Source: Oscillibacter valericigenes (GTDB taxonomy: Bacteria; Bacillota; Clostridia; Oscillospirales; Oscillospiraceae). From it: a stretch of 53,271 nt of DNA. The notes beneath the pieces are model-generated. The model saw only the letters and a program-made list of their open reading frames with translations, was not told where the DNA came from and ran no database searches. The translations under genes were made by a program, and so were the position numbers. Numbering within the stretch: position 1 is the stretch's first letter; each line of letters starts with the position of its first letter. Shown in pieces: positions 1-8,529 of the stretch. The DNA lies in the NCBI RefSeq assembly GCF_021531915.1, contig NZ_JAFBIV010000014.1, positions 1-53,271 on the forward strand, written 5' to 3'.

Positions 1-297
1 CCCCCGAAAGCCGCATCCATGCCTGCAAATGCGGGGAAGCATTTCCCTGTTTCGCCAGAGTATAGCGCACCCGGTAGTTGACTTTCAGCTTACACGGGCA
101 CCGACTACGATGACCCCCGTATTGCGGTCAACTTGACGCATCCGTGTCAAGTTGATCCGCCTCAACGCCTTTTCTTTTGACCGTGAACGGCCGTTTTCTT
201 TTCCGCAAGAGGAAAAGAAAATGGGGGTTCATTCCCCGCCCGGCAAAGCCGGGCAATCCTCCCCGTGCCCCGGCAGGGGCGCCAGAAAGGAGCACCT
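1..297. other. Intergenic region with strong hairpins
   Basis: No convincing gene is seen here. Positions 124-160 form a long stem-loop (14 paired bases with one bulge), and a T-rich stretch follows about 12 bases later, so it may terminate the gene lying left of the window. A second perfect stem lies around 191-219 (TTTTCTTTTCC against GGAAAAGAAAA). G/C-rich hairpins at about 237-280 run directly into the dtd ribosome binding site. The short reading frames here are low-complexity and lack ribosome binding sites. Confidence 0.5.
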
Positions 298-741
298 ATG
301 CGCGCAGTTGTCACCCGCGTGAAGCACGCCTCCGTCACCATCGACGGAAAAATCAACGGCCAGATTGGCGAGGGCTATCTGGTCCTGCTGGGCGTCGCCC
401 CCAACGACACCCACGACACCGCCGTGAAGCTGGCGGACAAGATCTGCAATCTACGTATTTTCGAAGACGAAAACGATAAAATGAACCTGAATCTGGAGCA
501 GGTGGGCGGCAGCCTGCTGGTAGTCTCCCAGTTCACCCTCTTTGCCGACACCTCCTCCCGCCGCCCCGGCTTCTCCGGCGCCGCCAAGCCGGACCTGGCC
601 ATCCCGCTGTACGAGGATTTCATGGCCCACTGCCGGGAGCGGGGCTTCACCGTGGAGCACGGCGAATTCGGCGCCAAGATGGAGGTGGAGTCCCTGAACC
701 ACGGCCCCGTCACCATTCTCTTTGACACCGACCGCCCCTGA
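298..741 (+). CDS. dtd: D-aminoacyl-tRNA deacylase
   Basis: This cytoplasmic enzyme hydrolyses D-amino acids (and glycine from tRNA-Ala) off mischarged tRNAs. The 147-residue product has the usual family length. It shows the SQFTL motif at residues 77-81, which carries the catalytic-site Thr80, and the Gly-cisPro motif in GPVT at 136-139 that gives chiral selectivity. The start is the ATG at 298, 5 bases after AAAGGAG; an in-frame upstream ATG at 265 has no ribosome binding site. It begins a run of same-strand genes; the next gene starts 13 bases after its stop. In related bacteria dtd usually follows relA, which would lie outside the window. Confidence 0.95.
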   Translation: MRAVVTRVKHASVTIDGKINGQIGEGYLVLLGVAPNDTHDTAVKLADKICNLRIFEDENDKMNLNLEQVGGSLLVVSQFTLFADTSSRRPGFSGAAKPDLAIPLYEDFMAHCRERGFTVEHGEFGAKMEVESLNHGPVTILFDTDRP

Positions 742-754
742 AAAGGAGACGCCT

Positions 755-1369
755 ATGAACATCAAGACCTTACAGGTAGGCCCCATCGGGACCAATTGTT
801 ATATTCTCTGCGACGAAGCGGAAAAGCTGTGTGCCGTCATTGACCCCGGCGGGGACGCCGACCTGGTGGCCGCCGCCGTGGCGGAGACCGGCTGCGCACT
901 CTGTGCCATCCTGCTGACCCATGGTCACTATGACCACACCGGCGGCGTGGCAGGCCTGCAGGCCCGGTGGCCGGAGGTGCCCACCTATCTGAGCTGCCGG
1001 GATCAGGGTGCCGACGACAGCTATATGCTACAGCTCTTCCCCCCGGTAGCCAACGTCAAGGACTACGGCGAGGGAGATGCGATCCAGGTGGGCAGTCTCA
1101 CTCTGAAGGTCCTGTCCACCCCCGGTCACTCCGAGGGCAGCGTCACCCTCCGCTGCGGGGACGTGCTGTTCTGCGGAGACACCCTGTTCGCCGGCTCCTG
1201 CGGCCGGACGGATTTCCCCGGCGGCAGCGTGAAGAAGATCATGGCCTCCCTGAAGCGGCTGGGCGAGCTGGAGGGAAATCTGAAGGTCTATCCTGGCCAC
1301 ATGGAGAGCAGCACCCTGGACCAGGAACGATCCTGGAACCCCTATCTCCGCCAGGCCATGAACGGATAA
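755..1369 (+). CDS. Metallo-beta-lactamase-fold hydrolase (glyoxalase II-like)
   Basis: A 204-residue zinc hydrolase of the small glyoxalase II-like group. It shows the THxHxDH metal-binding motif at residues 55-61 (THGHYDH) followed by later metal-ligand segments TPGHSEGS, CGDTLFAG and YPGHMESS. Known relatives hydrolyse thioesters such as hydroxyacylglutathione, but the substrate cannot be read from sequence and bacteria of this kind usually lack glutathione. The start at 755 is chosen for the AAAAGGAG sequence 6 bases upstream; an in-frame earlier start at 722 lies inside dtd. It sits between dtd and hemZ, with a 9-base gap to the latter, so the three are probably co-transcribed. Confidence 0.9.
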   Translation: MNIKTLQVGPIGTNCYILCDEAEKLCAVIDPGGDADLVAAAVAETGCALCAILLTHGHYDHTGGVAGLQARWPEVPTYLSCRDQGADDSYMLQLFPPVANVKDYGEGDAIQVGSLTLKVLSTPGHSEGSVTLRCGDVLFCGDTLFAGSCGRTDFPGGSVKKIMASLKRLGELEGNLKVYPGHMESSTLDQERSWNPYLRQAMNG

Positions 1370-1378
1370 GGAACGGAT

Positions 1379-2854
1379 ATGAAATTGGTATTACAGGGCC
1401 ACGACGAGCGGTACGTGGTGGAGCAGAGCCTGATGAACCTGTTCCCCGGCGAGCTGCCGGTCTACGAGCCCATTCTGCCCGGGGACGACACCTGGGCCAT
1501 TATCTCCCTGCGGGAGGCGGACGAGCGTTGCCATGTCACCGTGGAGCTGAGCGTTCACGGCAAGGCAGCGCCCTATTCCCTGGACCGCCCCCTCTCCGGC
1601 ACGGACTTTGAAAAAGAGGGACAGCGGCGCCACGCCGTCGCCCGGTGCTTCTTCCTGGCTGCCCGGGCCGTCACCGACGTCACGCCCCCCTGGGGGATGC
1701 TGACCGGCGTCCGGCCCGACAAGCCCGTCACCTGGGCGCTGGCGGAGGGCAAAAGCCCGGACCAGGCCCGCGCCATGCTGGAGGAGGACTACTTCGTCAC
1801 CCGGTCCCGGGCGGATCTGGCCCTGGAGACCGGAGCCATGGCTCTGCGGGCCTCCCGGCGTCTGGCGTCCAAGGATATTGACATCTATGTAGGCATCCCC
1901 TTCTGCCCCACCCGCTGCGCCTACTGCTCCTTCGTCAGCCAGTCGGTGGAGCGGAGCTTCGCCCTGGTGCCCCCCTATGTGGACGCCCTCGTCGAAGAAA
2001 TCAGGGAGGGCGGCCGGATGGTGCGGGAGCAGGGTCTCCGGGTCCGGGCCTTCTACATGGGCGGCGGCACCCCCACCACCCTGACGGCGGAGCAGATGGA
2101 CCGGGTGCTGACGGCCTTTGAGGAGTCCTTCGACATCCTCCCCTGTGAGGAGATCACCGTGGAGGCGGGCCGTCCGGACACCATCACGGCGGAGAAGCTG
2201 GCAGTCCTGAAGTCCCACGGCGTCACCCGGGTCTCCGTGAATCCCCAGACCATGGAGGACCATGTGCTGCGGGCCATTGGACGGCACCACAGCGCCGGGG
2301 ACATTGAGACCGCCATGGAACTGGTGGACAAATTTGGCTTCCCCCATGTGAACATGGACCTGATCGCGGGCCTGCCGGAGGACACCCCCGAGGGCTTCCG
2401 CCGGTCCCTGGACCGCTGTCTCTCCTTCGGCACGGACAACGTCACCGTCCACACCCTGGCGCTGAAAAAGGGAAGCCGGATTCTGACGGAGGGCCTGACT
2501 ATCCCCGGCCCGGAGGCCGTCAGCGAGATGCTGGACTACGCCGCCCCCGTGCTGCGGCAGGCCGGCTACGCCCCCTACTACCTGTACCGGCAGAAGTATA
2601 TGTCCGGCAGCTTTGAAAATGTAGGTTGGAGCAGGCCCGGGGCGGAGTGCTGGTACAACATCGACATCATGTCGGAACTGTGCTCCATTTTGTCTTTCGG
2701 CGCCGGCGGGTCCACCAAGATGGTGGAGCCCGGGACCAACCACATTGAGCGGGTATTCAACCTGAAATATCCCAAGGAGTACACGGAGCGGCCGGAAAAA
2801 TGTCTTGCAAATCAGGCGGCCTTTGCCGCGTTCTATAAAAATCTGAATCTTTGA
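1379..2854 (+). CDS. hemZ: Radical SAM coproporphyrinogen dehydrogenase HemZ-type
   Basis: A 491-residue radical SAM enzyme. The CxxxCxxC cluster motif is Cys176-Cys180-Cys183 (CPTRCAYC), which binds the [4Fe-4S] cluster that cleaves S-adenosylmethionine; the GGGTPT segment at about 225 is the usual SAM-contact motif. The long N-terminal extension of about 165 residues and the C-terminal part match HemZ rather than the shorter HemW. HemZ is annotated as oxygen-independent coproporphyrinogen III oxidase, but some family members may act as haem chaperones; no other haem genes are nearby. The ribosome binding site is weak (AAGGAAC). It follows the hydrolase after 9 bases. Confidence 0.9.
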   Translation: MKLVLQGHDERYVVEQSLMNLFPGELPVYEPILPGDDTWAIISLREADERCHVTVELSVHGKAAPYSLDRPLSGTDFEKEGQRRHAVARCFFLAARAVTDVTPPWGMLTGVRPDKPVTWALAEGKSPDQARAMLEEDYFVTRSRADLALETGAMALRASRRLASKDIDIYVGIPFCPTRCAYCSFVSQSVERSFALVPPYVDALVEEIREGGRMVREQGLRVRAFYMGGGTPTTLTAEQMDRVLTAFEESFDILPCEEITVEAGRPDTITAEKLAVLKSHGVTRVSVNPQTMEDHVLRAIGRHHSAGDIETAMELVDKFGFPHVNMDLIAGLPEDTPEGFRRSLDRCLSFGTDNVTVHTLALKKGSRILTEGLTIPGPEAVSEMLDYAAPVLRQAGYAPYYLYRQKYMSGSFENVGWSRPGAECWYNIDIMSELCSILSFGAGGSTKMVEPGTNHIERVFNLKYPKEYTERPEKCLANQAAFAAFYKNLNL

Positions 2855-2868
2855 AAGGAGCGTTTCTC

Positions 2869-3804
2869 ATGGCATACTCTCTGAAGCAGCTGAATGAAGC
2901 CATCCGCAGCGACCCCCAGGCCTTCGTGGACGAGTGCGACGCCGCCTTCCACAAAAAAGTGGAGACCGCGGCCCAGAAGATCGCCGACCACCGCAGCGAG
3001 TCCCACATCATCCTGCTGTCCGGTCCCTCCGGCTCTGGCAAGACCACCACGGCCCTGAAGATCGAGGAGCAGCTGGAGAAAATGGGCATTGAGACCCACA
3101 CGGTCTCCATGGACAACTACTTCAACACCGTGGACCCGGAAACGGCCCCCCGGAACCGGGAGGGCGCCATTGACTACGAGTCTCCCTTCTGCCTGGATGT
3201 GGACCTGCTGAACCGGCATTTCGCCATGCTGGACCGGGGCGAGACCATCCACATCCCCAAGTACGAATTCGCCCGCCAGATGCGGTCCGACATCATGTCT
3301 CAGCCCATGCACCTGGGCCCCGATGAGCTGGCCATCTTCGAGGGCATCCACGCCCTCAACGACATCATCGTGGGCAAGAACCCCCGGGCCTTCAAGCTGT
3401 ACATCGCCGCCCGCAGCAACCTGCTGGACGAGGACGGCTCCATGGTGTTCCAGCACCCCTGGCTGCGGCTGTGCCGCCGCATCGTCCGGGACTACCAGTT
3501 CCGGGGCAGCGACGCCGCCTTCACCCTGAAAATGTGGGCCAACGTGCGCCGGGGCGAAAAGCTGTACATCTCCCCCTACAAGGAGAACGCCAATCTGATG
3601 TTCGACTCCTCCCTGGCTTTTGAGTTCGCCGTTCTGAAGCCCATGGTGGTGCCTCTGCTGGAGGCCGTCCCCGCCGGGAAGTACGACGTGGTGGACGACA
3701 TGCTGCGGGGCTTTGAGAAAATTGAGGCGCTGGACGAGAAGTATGTAGCCCCGGATTCCCTGGCCCGGGAGTTCATCGGCGGTTCCACTTACGACAACCA
3801 CTGA
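2869..3804 (+). CDS. Uridine kinase-like nucleoside kinase
   Basis: A 311-residue P-loop kinase of the phosphoribulokinase/uridine kinase family. The Walker A motif GPSGSGKT is at residues 52-59. Many Firmicute members carry an extra N-terminal TGS/ThrRS-like half and are about 550 residues; this one has only about 45 residues before the P-loop, so it is the short form. It probably phosphorylates a nucleoside, but specificity is not visible. The start at 2869 follows AAAGGAG by 8 bases, and the ribosome binding site overlaps the hemZ stop codon, suggesting coupling to hemZ. A perfect hairpin follows at 3811-3834. Confidence 0.87.
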   Translation: MAYSLKQLNEAIRSDPQAFVDECDAAFHKKVETAAQKIADHRSESHIILLSGPSGSGKTTTALKIEEQLEKMGIETHTVSMDNYFNTVDPETAPRNREGAIDYESPFCLDVDLLNRHFAMLDRGETIHIPKYEFARQMRSDIMSQPMHLGPDELAIFEGIHALNDIIVGKNPRAFKLYIAARSNLLDEDGSMVFQHPWLRLCRRIVRDYQFRGSDAAFTLKMWANVRRGEKLYISPYKENANLMFDSSLAFEFAVLKPMVVPLLEAVPAGKYDVVDDMLRGFEKIEALDEKYVAPDSLAREFIGGSTYDNH

Positions 3805-3810
3805 GACTTT

Positions 3811-3834
3811 CAAGGGGGAGCCTGCTCCCCCTTG
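3811..3834 (+). terminator. Hairpin after the nucleoside kinase gene
   Basis: CAAGGGGGAG and CTCCCCCTTG form a perfect 10-bp stem with a 4-base loop. There is no U-run after it, so it is a weak intrinsic terminator or an RNA 3'-end stabiliser. Confidence 0.5.
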
Positions 3835-3896
3835 AGAACCCCCACCACCGGTGACGCCGCGTCACTGATATGCGTGTCCCCAGGGCACGCAGGTCA

Positions 3897-4059
3897 GGGT
3901 ATTTTCGGCAGGCGCAGAAGGTGAATTGCCGCACAGCGGCAAGAGAAGCCCCCTCTGGAGGGTGTCCTGCCGGAAATGATGGAAACGACTTCTTTTTCCA
4001 GAGCTGAAAGAATTGGGGGGACCCTTGGTCCCCTCTGGCCCCGCTGTGCGCGGCGGGGA
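3897..4059 (+). ncRNA. Putative structured RNA element, copy A
   Basis: A multi-hairpin element that matches a second copy at 8530-8700. P1 pairs 3901-3912 with 3966-3977; inside it lie hairpin P2 (3926-3932/3936-3942) and hairpin P3 (CCCTC 3951-3955/GAGGG 3958-3962). P4 (4017-4023/4027-4033) and P5 (4039-4044/4053-4058) follow. The linkers CAGAAGGTGAA and GAGAAG are the same in both copies while the stems differ by compensating changes, the mark of conserved RNA structure. The element runs right up to the ribosome binding site of the zinc-ribbon gene. I do not recognise the family. Confidence 0.55.
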
Positions 4060-4073
4060 GATTGGAGGAGCTT

Positions 4074-4466
4074 ATGAACGAAAAACTGGCAGCCTTACTG
4101 GAATCTGTTCAGCGTACCGCCGTACAGGCGGGAGACGTGGCCGCGGATGTAGCTTTCGGCATGGGGAAAAAGGCCGGGGAGCTGCTGTCCGTGGCAAAGC
4201 TGCGGATACGGATCGCCTCCCTGGAGGGCGATGTGAAGGACCGTCTCTCCCAGGTTGGTGAACTGCTGTACGCCACCCACACCGGGGCCCCCACGGACTC
4301 TGAGGTTCTGCTGGAAAAGCTGCAGGAGATCGACGGTCTCAAGGCGGAGATCGCCGGGCTGCAGGCCGAGATCCGCAGGGAGGAAGATGCCCACACCTGC
4401 CCCACCTGCGGGGCCTTCATAAAAGATGGCGACGCGTTCTGCGGAGAGTGCGGAGGGCAGCTGTGA
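4074..4466 (+). CDS. Small zinc-ribbon protein, unknown function
   Basis: A 130-residue soluble protein. Residues 1-100 are helical, with a likely coiled coil around 75-105 rich in Glu/Lys/Leu; the last 22 residues form a zinc ribbon (CPTC and CGEC pairs). Proteins of this plan are common in Clostridia, without known function; the ribbon suggests metal-stabilised protein or nucleic-acid contacts. The start at 4074 follows GGAGGAG by 3-5 bases. Its stop overlaps the ATG of the phosphorylase gene by one base (TGATG), so the two are translationally coupled. The structured RNA element lies directly upstream. Confidence 0.75.
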   Translation: MNEKLAALLESVQRTAVQAGDVAADVAFGMGKKAGELLSVAKLRIRIASLEGDVKDRLSQVGELLYATHTGAPTDSEVLLEKLQEIDGLKAEIAGLQAEIRREEDAHTCPTCGAFIKDGDAFCGECGGQL

Positions 4467-5293
4467 TGGAGCAGTACACCTATCAACAATATCAGGAAAG
4501 CGCGGAGATCCTGCGGACACGGCTGGGGAGCTTTCGTCCCGATGTCCTGCTGATCCTGGGCTCCGGCCTGGGTGCCCTGGGCGACGAGGTGGAGGCCCCC
4601 ATCGTGGTGCCCTATCAGGATGTTCCCCATATGAAGCATTCCACCGCCCCCGACCACAAGGGCCAATTCGTCTTCGGGCGGCTGGCAGGACGCAACGTAG
4701 CGGTCATGCAGGGGCGGCTTCACACCTACGAGGGTTGGTCCTTCGCGGATGTCAGCTATCCCGTCCGGGTACTGCGGCTGCTAGGCGCGGAGACCCTGAT
4801 CGTCACCAACGCCGCCGGAGCAGTGAACACGGGCTTTTCCGCCGGGGATATCATGCTGATCACCGACCACATCAAGCTCTTCGGCGTCAGTCCCTTGTGC
4901 GGCGCCAACGTGGCCGAATTCGGCCCACGGTTCCCGGATATGAGTCAGGTATACACCCCCGCCCTGCGGGAGGTGGCCCGGAAAGCCGCCCAAAATCTTG
5001 GCATCCGGCTGCGGGAGGGTGTATATATGTACTTCCCCGGTCCCCAGTACGAGACCCCGGCGGAGGTCCGGGCTGCCCGCATCCTGGGTGCCGACGCGGT
5101 GGGCATGTCCACCGTGCCGGAGGCCATCGTGGCCGCCCACTGCGGGATGAAGGTGTTGGGCTTCACCCTGTGCACCAACATGGCCGCCGGCGTGCTGGAC
5201 CAGCCCCTGGACGGGGACGAGGTCATCGCGGCGGGCATGGCGGCCGGCCCCAGATTCACCGCTCTGGTAAAGGCCTGTCTGGCCGAGGTATAA
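4466..5293 (+). CDS. punA: Purine-nucleoside phosphorylase, class I (trimeric)
   Basis: This enzyme splits purine (deoxy)ribonucleosides with phosphate into base and (deoxy)ribose-1-phosphate in purine salvage. The 275-residue product shows the class I signatures: phosphate-binding ILGSGLG near the N-terminus, QGRLHTYEG, VTNAAGAVN, the phosphate/sugar segment GPQYETPAE, GMSTVPE, and TNMAAG with the base-contacting Asn. The length fits trimeric guanosine/inosine-type enzymes. The start at 4466 is chosen because the TGATG overlap with the zinc-ribbon gene and GGAGGG 8 bases upstream agree; an in-frame GTG at 4448 is less likely. Loss of the RNA element upstream would affect both genes. Confidence 0.93.
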   Translation: MEQYTYQQYQESAEILRTRLGSFRPDVLLILGSGLGALGDEVEAPIVVPYQDVPHMKHSTAPDHKGQFVFGRLAGRNVAVMQGRLHTYEGWSFADVSYPVRVLRLLGAETLIVTNAAGAVNTGFSAGDIMLITDHIKLFGVSPLCGANVAEFGPRFPDMSQVYTPALREVARKAAQNLGIRLREGVYMYFPGPQYETPAEVRAARILGADAVGMSTVPEAIVAAHCGMKVLGFTLCTNMAAGVLDQPLDGDEVIAAGMAAGPRFTALVKACLAEV

Positions 5294-5366
5294 AGATTTT
5301 CCGCCAGCCATACATTAAAGAGAACTCCCCACGCACATTTTTCTGTGATTTCGAGGTAATCTGTTC

Positions 5367-7019
5367 ATGTCGAAACAAAAAAAGCAGTCCTTTCTGGGCG
5401 GCGCCGCCATTCTGACTGCGGCGGTGGTCATCGTCAAGCTCATCGGCGCGGTCTACAAGCTGCCGCTGAACAACATTCTGGGCAGCGTGGGCAAGACCTA
5501 CTTTGACACCGCCTATCTGATCTACAATTTCCTGATGATCTTCTCCACGGCGGGCCTGCCCCTGGCCATCTCCAAACTCACCAGCCAGGCACACGCCCAG
5601 GGCCGGGAGAATCAGAAGCGGAAGATCTTCAGCACCTCCGTGTGGCTGTTCTTCATTCTGGGCCTGGTGGGCTCCCTGCTGATGTTCTTCGGTGCGGAGC
5701 AGCTGGCGGCCTTTGAGGAGAACCCCATGGCCGCCCAGGCTATCCGGGCGCTGGCGCCCGCGGTGTTCTGCGTGTGCCTGTTGGCCTGTATGCGGGGCTA
5801 CACCCAGGGCCAGGGCAACATGAAGCCCACCGCCATTTCCCAGGTGCTGGAGGCCCTGTGCAAGGTCTGCATCGGCCTGCCCCTGGCCTGGTTCATCCTG
5901 CAGAAGTGCCGAGAGACCGCTGTCTCCCAGCAGCTGGCGCAGACGGGCAGCGACGGCGTGGAATACGTGGCCGCCGGCGCCATCCTGGGCGTCACCGTGG
6001 GTACCATTCTATCCCTGGCCTTCCTGATCGTCTATCTGGTGACCCACCACAGCAAAACGGAGAGCCTGGACACTCCCGATCCCAGCGGCACCATCATGAA
6101 GAGCGTGCTGGCTATCGGCATTCCCATTACCCTGGGCAACTCCGCCCTGGGCATTATCAACCTGATCGACACCAAGATCGTCATGGGCCAGCTGCAGAAC
6201 GCCCTGCTGCTGAGCGAGACGGAGGCCGCCCTGCTGAACGGCCAGTACCGCATGGCCATGGATATGCCCAACATGGTGGCCTCCTTCGTCTATCCCGTCA
6301 CCATGAGCCTGATCCCCTTCGCGGCGGCGGCCATGGCCCAGAAGGACACCGCCAAGGCCAACAGCATCATCTCCTCCGCCTTCCGGCTCATTGCCATTCT
6401 GGCCCTGCCGGCGGGCGTGGGTCTCTCCGTGCTGTCCACTCCCATCATGCGGCTGCTCCTGCCCACCCAGCAGGAGGACGCCCTGGCGGCAGGCCCCCAT
6501 CTGCAGATCCTGGGCATCGCCCTGGTGTTCATCTGCCTGATGATCCTGACCAACGCCATCCTGCAGACCTACGGCAAGGAGAAGCTGCCCATTTTCACCG
6601 TCATCGCCGGCGGCATCACCAAGATCGTCATGAACTACATCCTGGTGGGCAACCCCGACATCAATATCCACGGCGCTCCCATCTCCACCCTGTGCTGCTA
6701 CATGGTCATCGTGGGGCTGAACCTGTTCTTCGTGTGGAAATACTCCCCGGAGAAGCCCAGGTATCTCCAGATCTTTCTCAAGCCCGTGGCAGCCTCCGTG
6801 CTCATGGGTGCAGCCGCCTGGGCGGTCCACGGCTTCGCGGCCCGGGCCCTGGCCGGACACTCCGCGTATCTCGCCAACGCCGCCGCCACCTTCTGCGGCA
6901 TTCTGGCGGGCGTGGTGGTCTACGCCGTCCTGGTCATCGCTCTCCGCATCCTGCGGGCGGAGGACGTCCGTTCCATCCCCCACGGGGAGACGCTTATTAA
7001 ACTTCTGCACTTAAAATAA
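5367..7019 (+). CDS. MATE/MOP-superfamily flippase, SpoVB/YabM-like
   Basis: A 550-residue polytopic membrane protein with about 14 hydrophobic segments, of the polysaccharide-transport/MOP family (SpoVB, YabM, YtgP, MurJ-like). These move lipid-linked wall or spore-cortex precursors across the membrane. Its place directly before mazG, rqcP, yabP, yabQ and divIC matches the Bacillus yabM position. The ATG at 5367 lies 8 bases after GAGGTAAT. A TGTCGAA sequence overlaps the start codon by coincidence of the first codons. The exact lipid substrate cannot be read. Confidence 0.88.
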   Translation: MSKQKKQSFLGGAAILTAAVVIVKLIGAVYKLPLNNILGSVGKTYFDTAYLIYNFLMIFSTAGLPLAISKLTSQAHAQGRENQKRKIFSTSVWLFFILGLVGSLLMFFGAEQLAAFEENPMAAQAIRALAPAVFCVCLLACMRGYTQGQGNMKPTAISQVLEALCKVCIGLPLAWFILQKCRETAVSQQLAQTGSDGVEYVAAGAILGVTVGTILSLAFLIVYLVTHHSKTESLDTPDPSGTIMKSVLAIGIPITLGNSALGIINLIDTKIVMGQLQNALLLSETEAALLNGQYRMAMDMPNMVASFVYPVTMSLIPFAAAAMAQKDTAKANSIISSAFRLIAILALPAGVGLSVLSTPIMRLLLPTQQEDALAAGPHLQILGIALVFICLMILTNAILQTYGKEKLPIFTVIAGGITKIVMNYILVGNPDINIHGAPISTLCCYMVIVGLNLFFVWKYSPEKPRYLQIFLKPVAASVLMGAAAWAVHGFAARALAGHSAYLANAAATFCGILAGVVVYAVLVIALRILRAEDVRSIPHGETLIKLLHLK

Positions 7020-7077
7020 AAAACTTTGAGATTTCAAGGCTTTCACCGTTGAAATTTCTTGCAAAGGCGGTCAATCT

Positions 7078-7884
7078 ATGGTAGATTTTCAATGTAAGCC
7101 CCAGTATGACTGGGAGGATTTTCTGGAGATCATGCGTCTGCTGCGCGCTCCGGGCGGTTGTCCCTGGGACGCCGAACAGACCCACCAGTCCATCCGGCGG
7201 AATTTTCTGGAGGAGACTTACGAGGTCCTGGATGCCCTGGACCGGGACGATCCCCACGCCATGCGTGAGGAGCTGGGAGACGTTCTGATGCAGGTGGTGT
7301 TCCACGCCCAGATTGAAAAGGAACAGGGGCGGTTCACCATGGACGATGTGGTCAACGAGATCGCCCAGAAAATGGTCTACCGCCACCCCCATGTGTTCGG
7401 CGGCACCATGCAGGCTGACACCAGCGAACAGGTCCTGGTGAACTGGGAGGTCCTGAAGCGCCAGGAAAAGGACCAGCGGTCCACGGCGGACGCCATTGAG
7501 GCCATTCCCCACACCCTGCCTGCCCTGTGGCGGGCGGAGAAGACCCAGAGCAAGGCCGCCAAGGCGGGCTTCGACTGGGACGGGGCCATGGGTGCCCTGG
7601 AGAAGCTGGAGGAGGAAGTCCGGGAATTGCGGGCGGCCCTGGAGGCCGGCAAGTCCGTGGACGCCCCCCACGGTATCCGGGAAGAAGTGGGCGACACCCT
7701 CTTCATGGCCGCCAAGGTGGCCCAGTCCTTCCAGGTAGACCCGGAGGACGCCCTCCACCGCGCCTGCGACAAATTTGACGCCCGTTTCCGCCTGGTGGAG
7801 GAAGCGGCGGACAAGCCCCTGGCGGACTATTCCCAGGAGGAGCTGCTGGCCCTCTGGCGTGCCGCCAAGGAACGAGAGTCTTAA
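7078..7884 (+). CDS. mazG: Nucleoside triphosphate pyrophosphohydrolase MazG
   Basis: A 268-residue protein with two MazG folds. The first has the metal-binding EETYE and EELGD motifs in residues 40-75; the second, about 175-230, has EEVRELR and EEVGD. It hydrolyses (d)NTPs to monophosphates and pyrophosphate and is thought to remove abnormal nucleotides. The Bacillus counterpart YabN has an extra N-terminal tetrapyrrole-methylase-like domain, which is absent here. The start ATG is at 7078 with AAAGGCGG upstream. It keeps the yabM-mazG-rqcP order, although an HU gene separates it from rqcP. Confidence 0.93.
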   Translation: MVDFQCKPQYDWEDFLEIMRLLRAPGGCPWDAEQTHQSIRRNFLEETYEVLDALDRDDPHAMREELGDVLMQVVFHAQIEKEQGRFTMDDVVNEIAQKMVYRHPHVFGGTMQADTSEQVLVNWEVLKRQEKDQRSTADAIEAIPHTLPALWRAEKTQSKAAKAGFDWDGAMGALEKLEEEVRELRAALEAGKSVDAPHGIREEVGDTLFMAAKVAQSFQVDPEDALHRACDKFDARFRLVEEAADKPLADYSQEELLALWRAAKERES

Positions 7885-7901
7885 CACGCGATACGCGTTA
7901 A
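7881..7901. promoter_or_regulatory. Inverted repeat between mazG and hup
   Basis: TTAAC-A-CGCG and CGCGTTAA form an interrupted palindrome overlapping the mazG stop codon. It has no U-run, so it is more likely a protein-binding site upstream of hup or an mRNA hairpin than a terminator. Confidence 0.35.
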
Positions 7902-7945
7902 GAAATAAATGCTGCAAAAACTTTTTTACAGGAGGATACAATCAC

Positions 7946-8221
7946 ATGAACAAAGCTGAACTGATCAATGCTGTTGCCGCTACCGCTGAGGTCTCCAAGA
8001 AGGACGCCGAGGCTGTTGTTTCTGCCACTCTGGACGCCATCACCGCCGCTCTGACCGAGGGCGAGAAGGTCCAGCTGGTGGGCTTTGGCTCCTTTGAGGT
8101 GAAGAAGCGCGCCGCCCGTATCGGCCGCAACCCCAAGACCAAGGAGTCCATCGAGATCCCTGCTTCCGTGGTGCCCGTGTTCAAGGCCGGCAAGGCTCTG
8201 AAGGACGCTGTTTCCAAGTAA
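7946..8221 (+). CDS. hup: HU-family DNA-binding protein
   Basis: A 91-residue histone-like protein that bends DNA and organises the nucleoid. It shows the HU signature: N-terminal MNKAELI helix, the [10 protein letters not shown] turn, and the arm [10 protein letters not shown] with the intercalating proline. The start at 7946 has a strong AGGAGG 7-12 bases upstream, and codon use is highly biased, as expected for an abundant protein. An upstream in-frame extension to 7775 lies inside mazG and is not real. In Bacillus no HU gene lies inside this cluster, so it is an insertion relative to that order. Hairpin GGGGAC/GTCCCC at 8225-8239 follows the stop. Confidence 0.96.
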   Translation: MNKAELINAVAATAEVSKKDAEAVVSATLDAITAALTEGEKVQLVGFGSFEVKKRAARIGRNPKTKESIEIPASVVPVFKAGKALKDAVSK

Positions 8222-8529
8222 AGAGGGGACTCCGTCCCCCCTTTCCCCGCAAGGGGGGACGCCGCATCCGTAAAGCAGCAAAGCTGCTAACGGCTGCGCA
8301 GTAGATTCCCCCCCCCACCGCGTCAGAACAAGCTGCGCTCCGTTCGCTTCCGCCTTTGGCGAAAGCGAACACCGCTCCTCTCGTTCTTCCTTTCCCCACC
8401 GAACCCGCTTCGCTGGGCTTCGGCGGGGGCCCCTTGATCTGGTCACTGGTGAACGGCGCCCTTGGATAGCCGTTGGCGCTTTAGCGCCTTACGGATATCG
8501 CATACTCCTTGCGGGTAAAGGCGCCTGGG
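8222..8529. other. Hairpin-dense intergenic region
   Basis: No gene is seen. The stretch is packed with palindromes: GGGGAC/GTCCCC (8225-8239, probable hup 3' hairpin), AGCAGCAAAGCTGCT near 8275, a long stem around 8343-8370 (GTTCGCTT against AAGCGAAC), another around 8401-8427, and GGCGCTTTAGCGCC near 8475. From about 8440 it resembles the 60 bases upstream of copy A of the structured RNA, so the element may begin earlier than marked. Confidence 0.45.

Noticed and set aside
1391..2743. A 450-codon frame antisense to hemZ
   Set aside because: It is Gly/His/Gln-rich, has no ribosome binding site and no family pattern; long antisense frames are expected in GC-rich genes.
5368..5374. Spo0A-like TGTCGAA at the start of the YabM-like gene
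   Set aside because: A single box made by the first codons and lying past the promoter region; no second copy or promoter spacing supports it.
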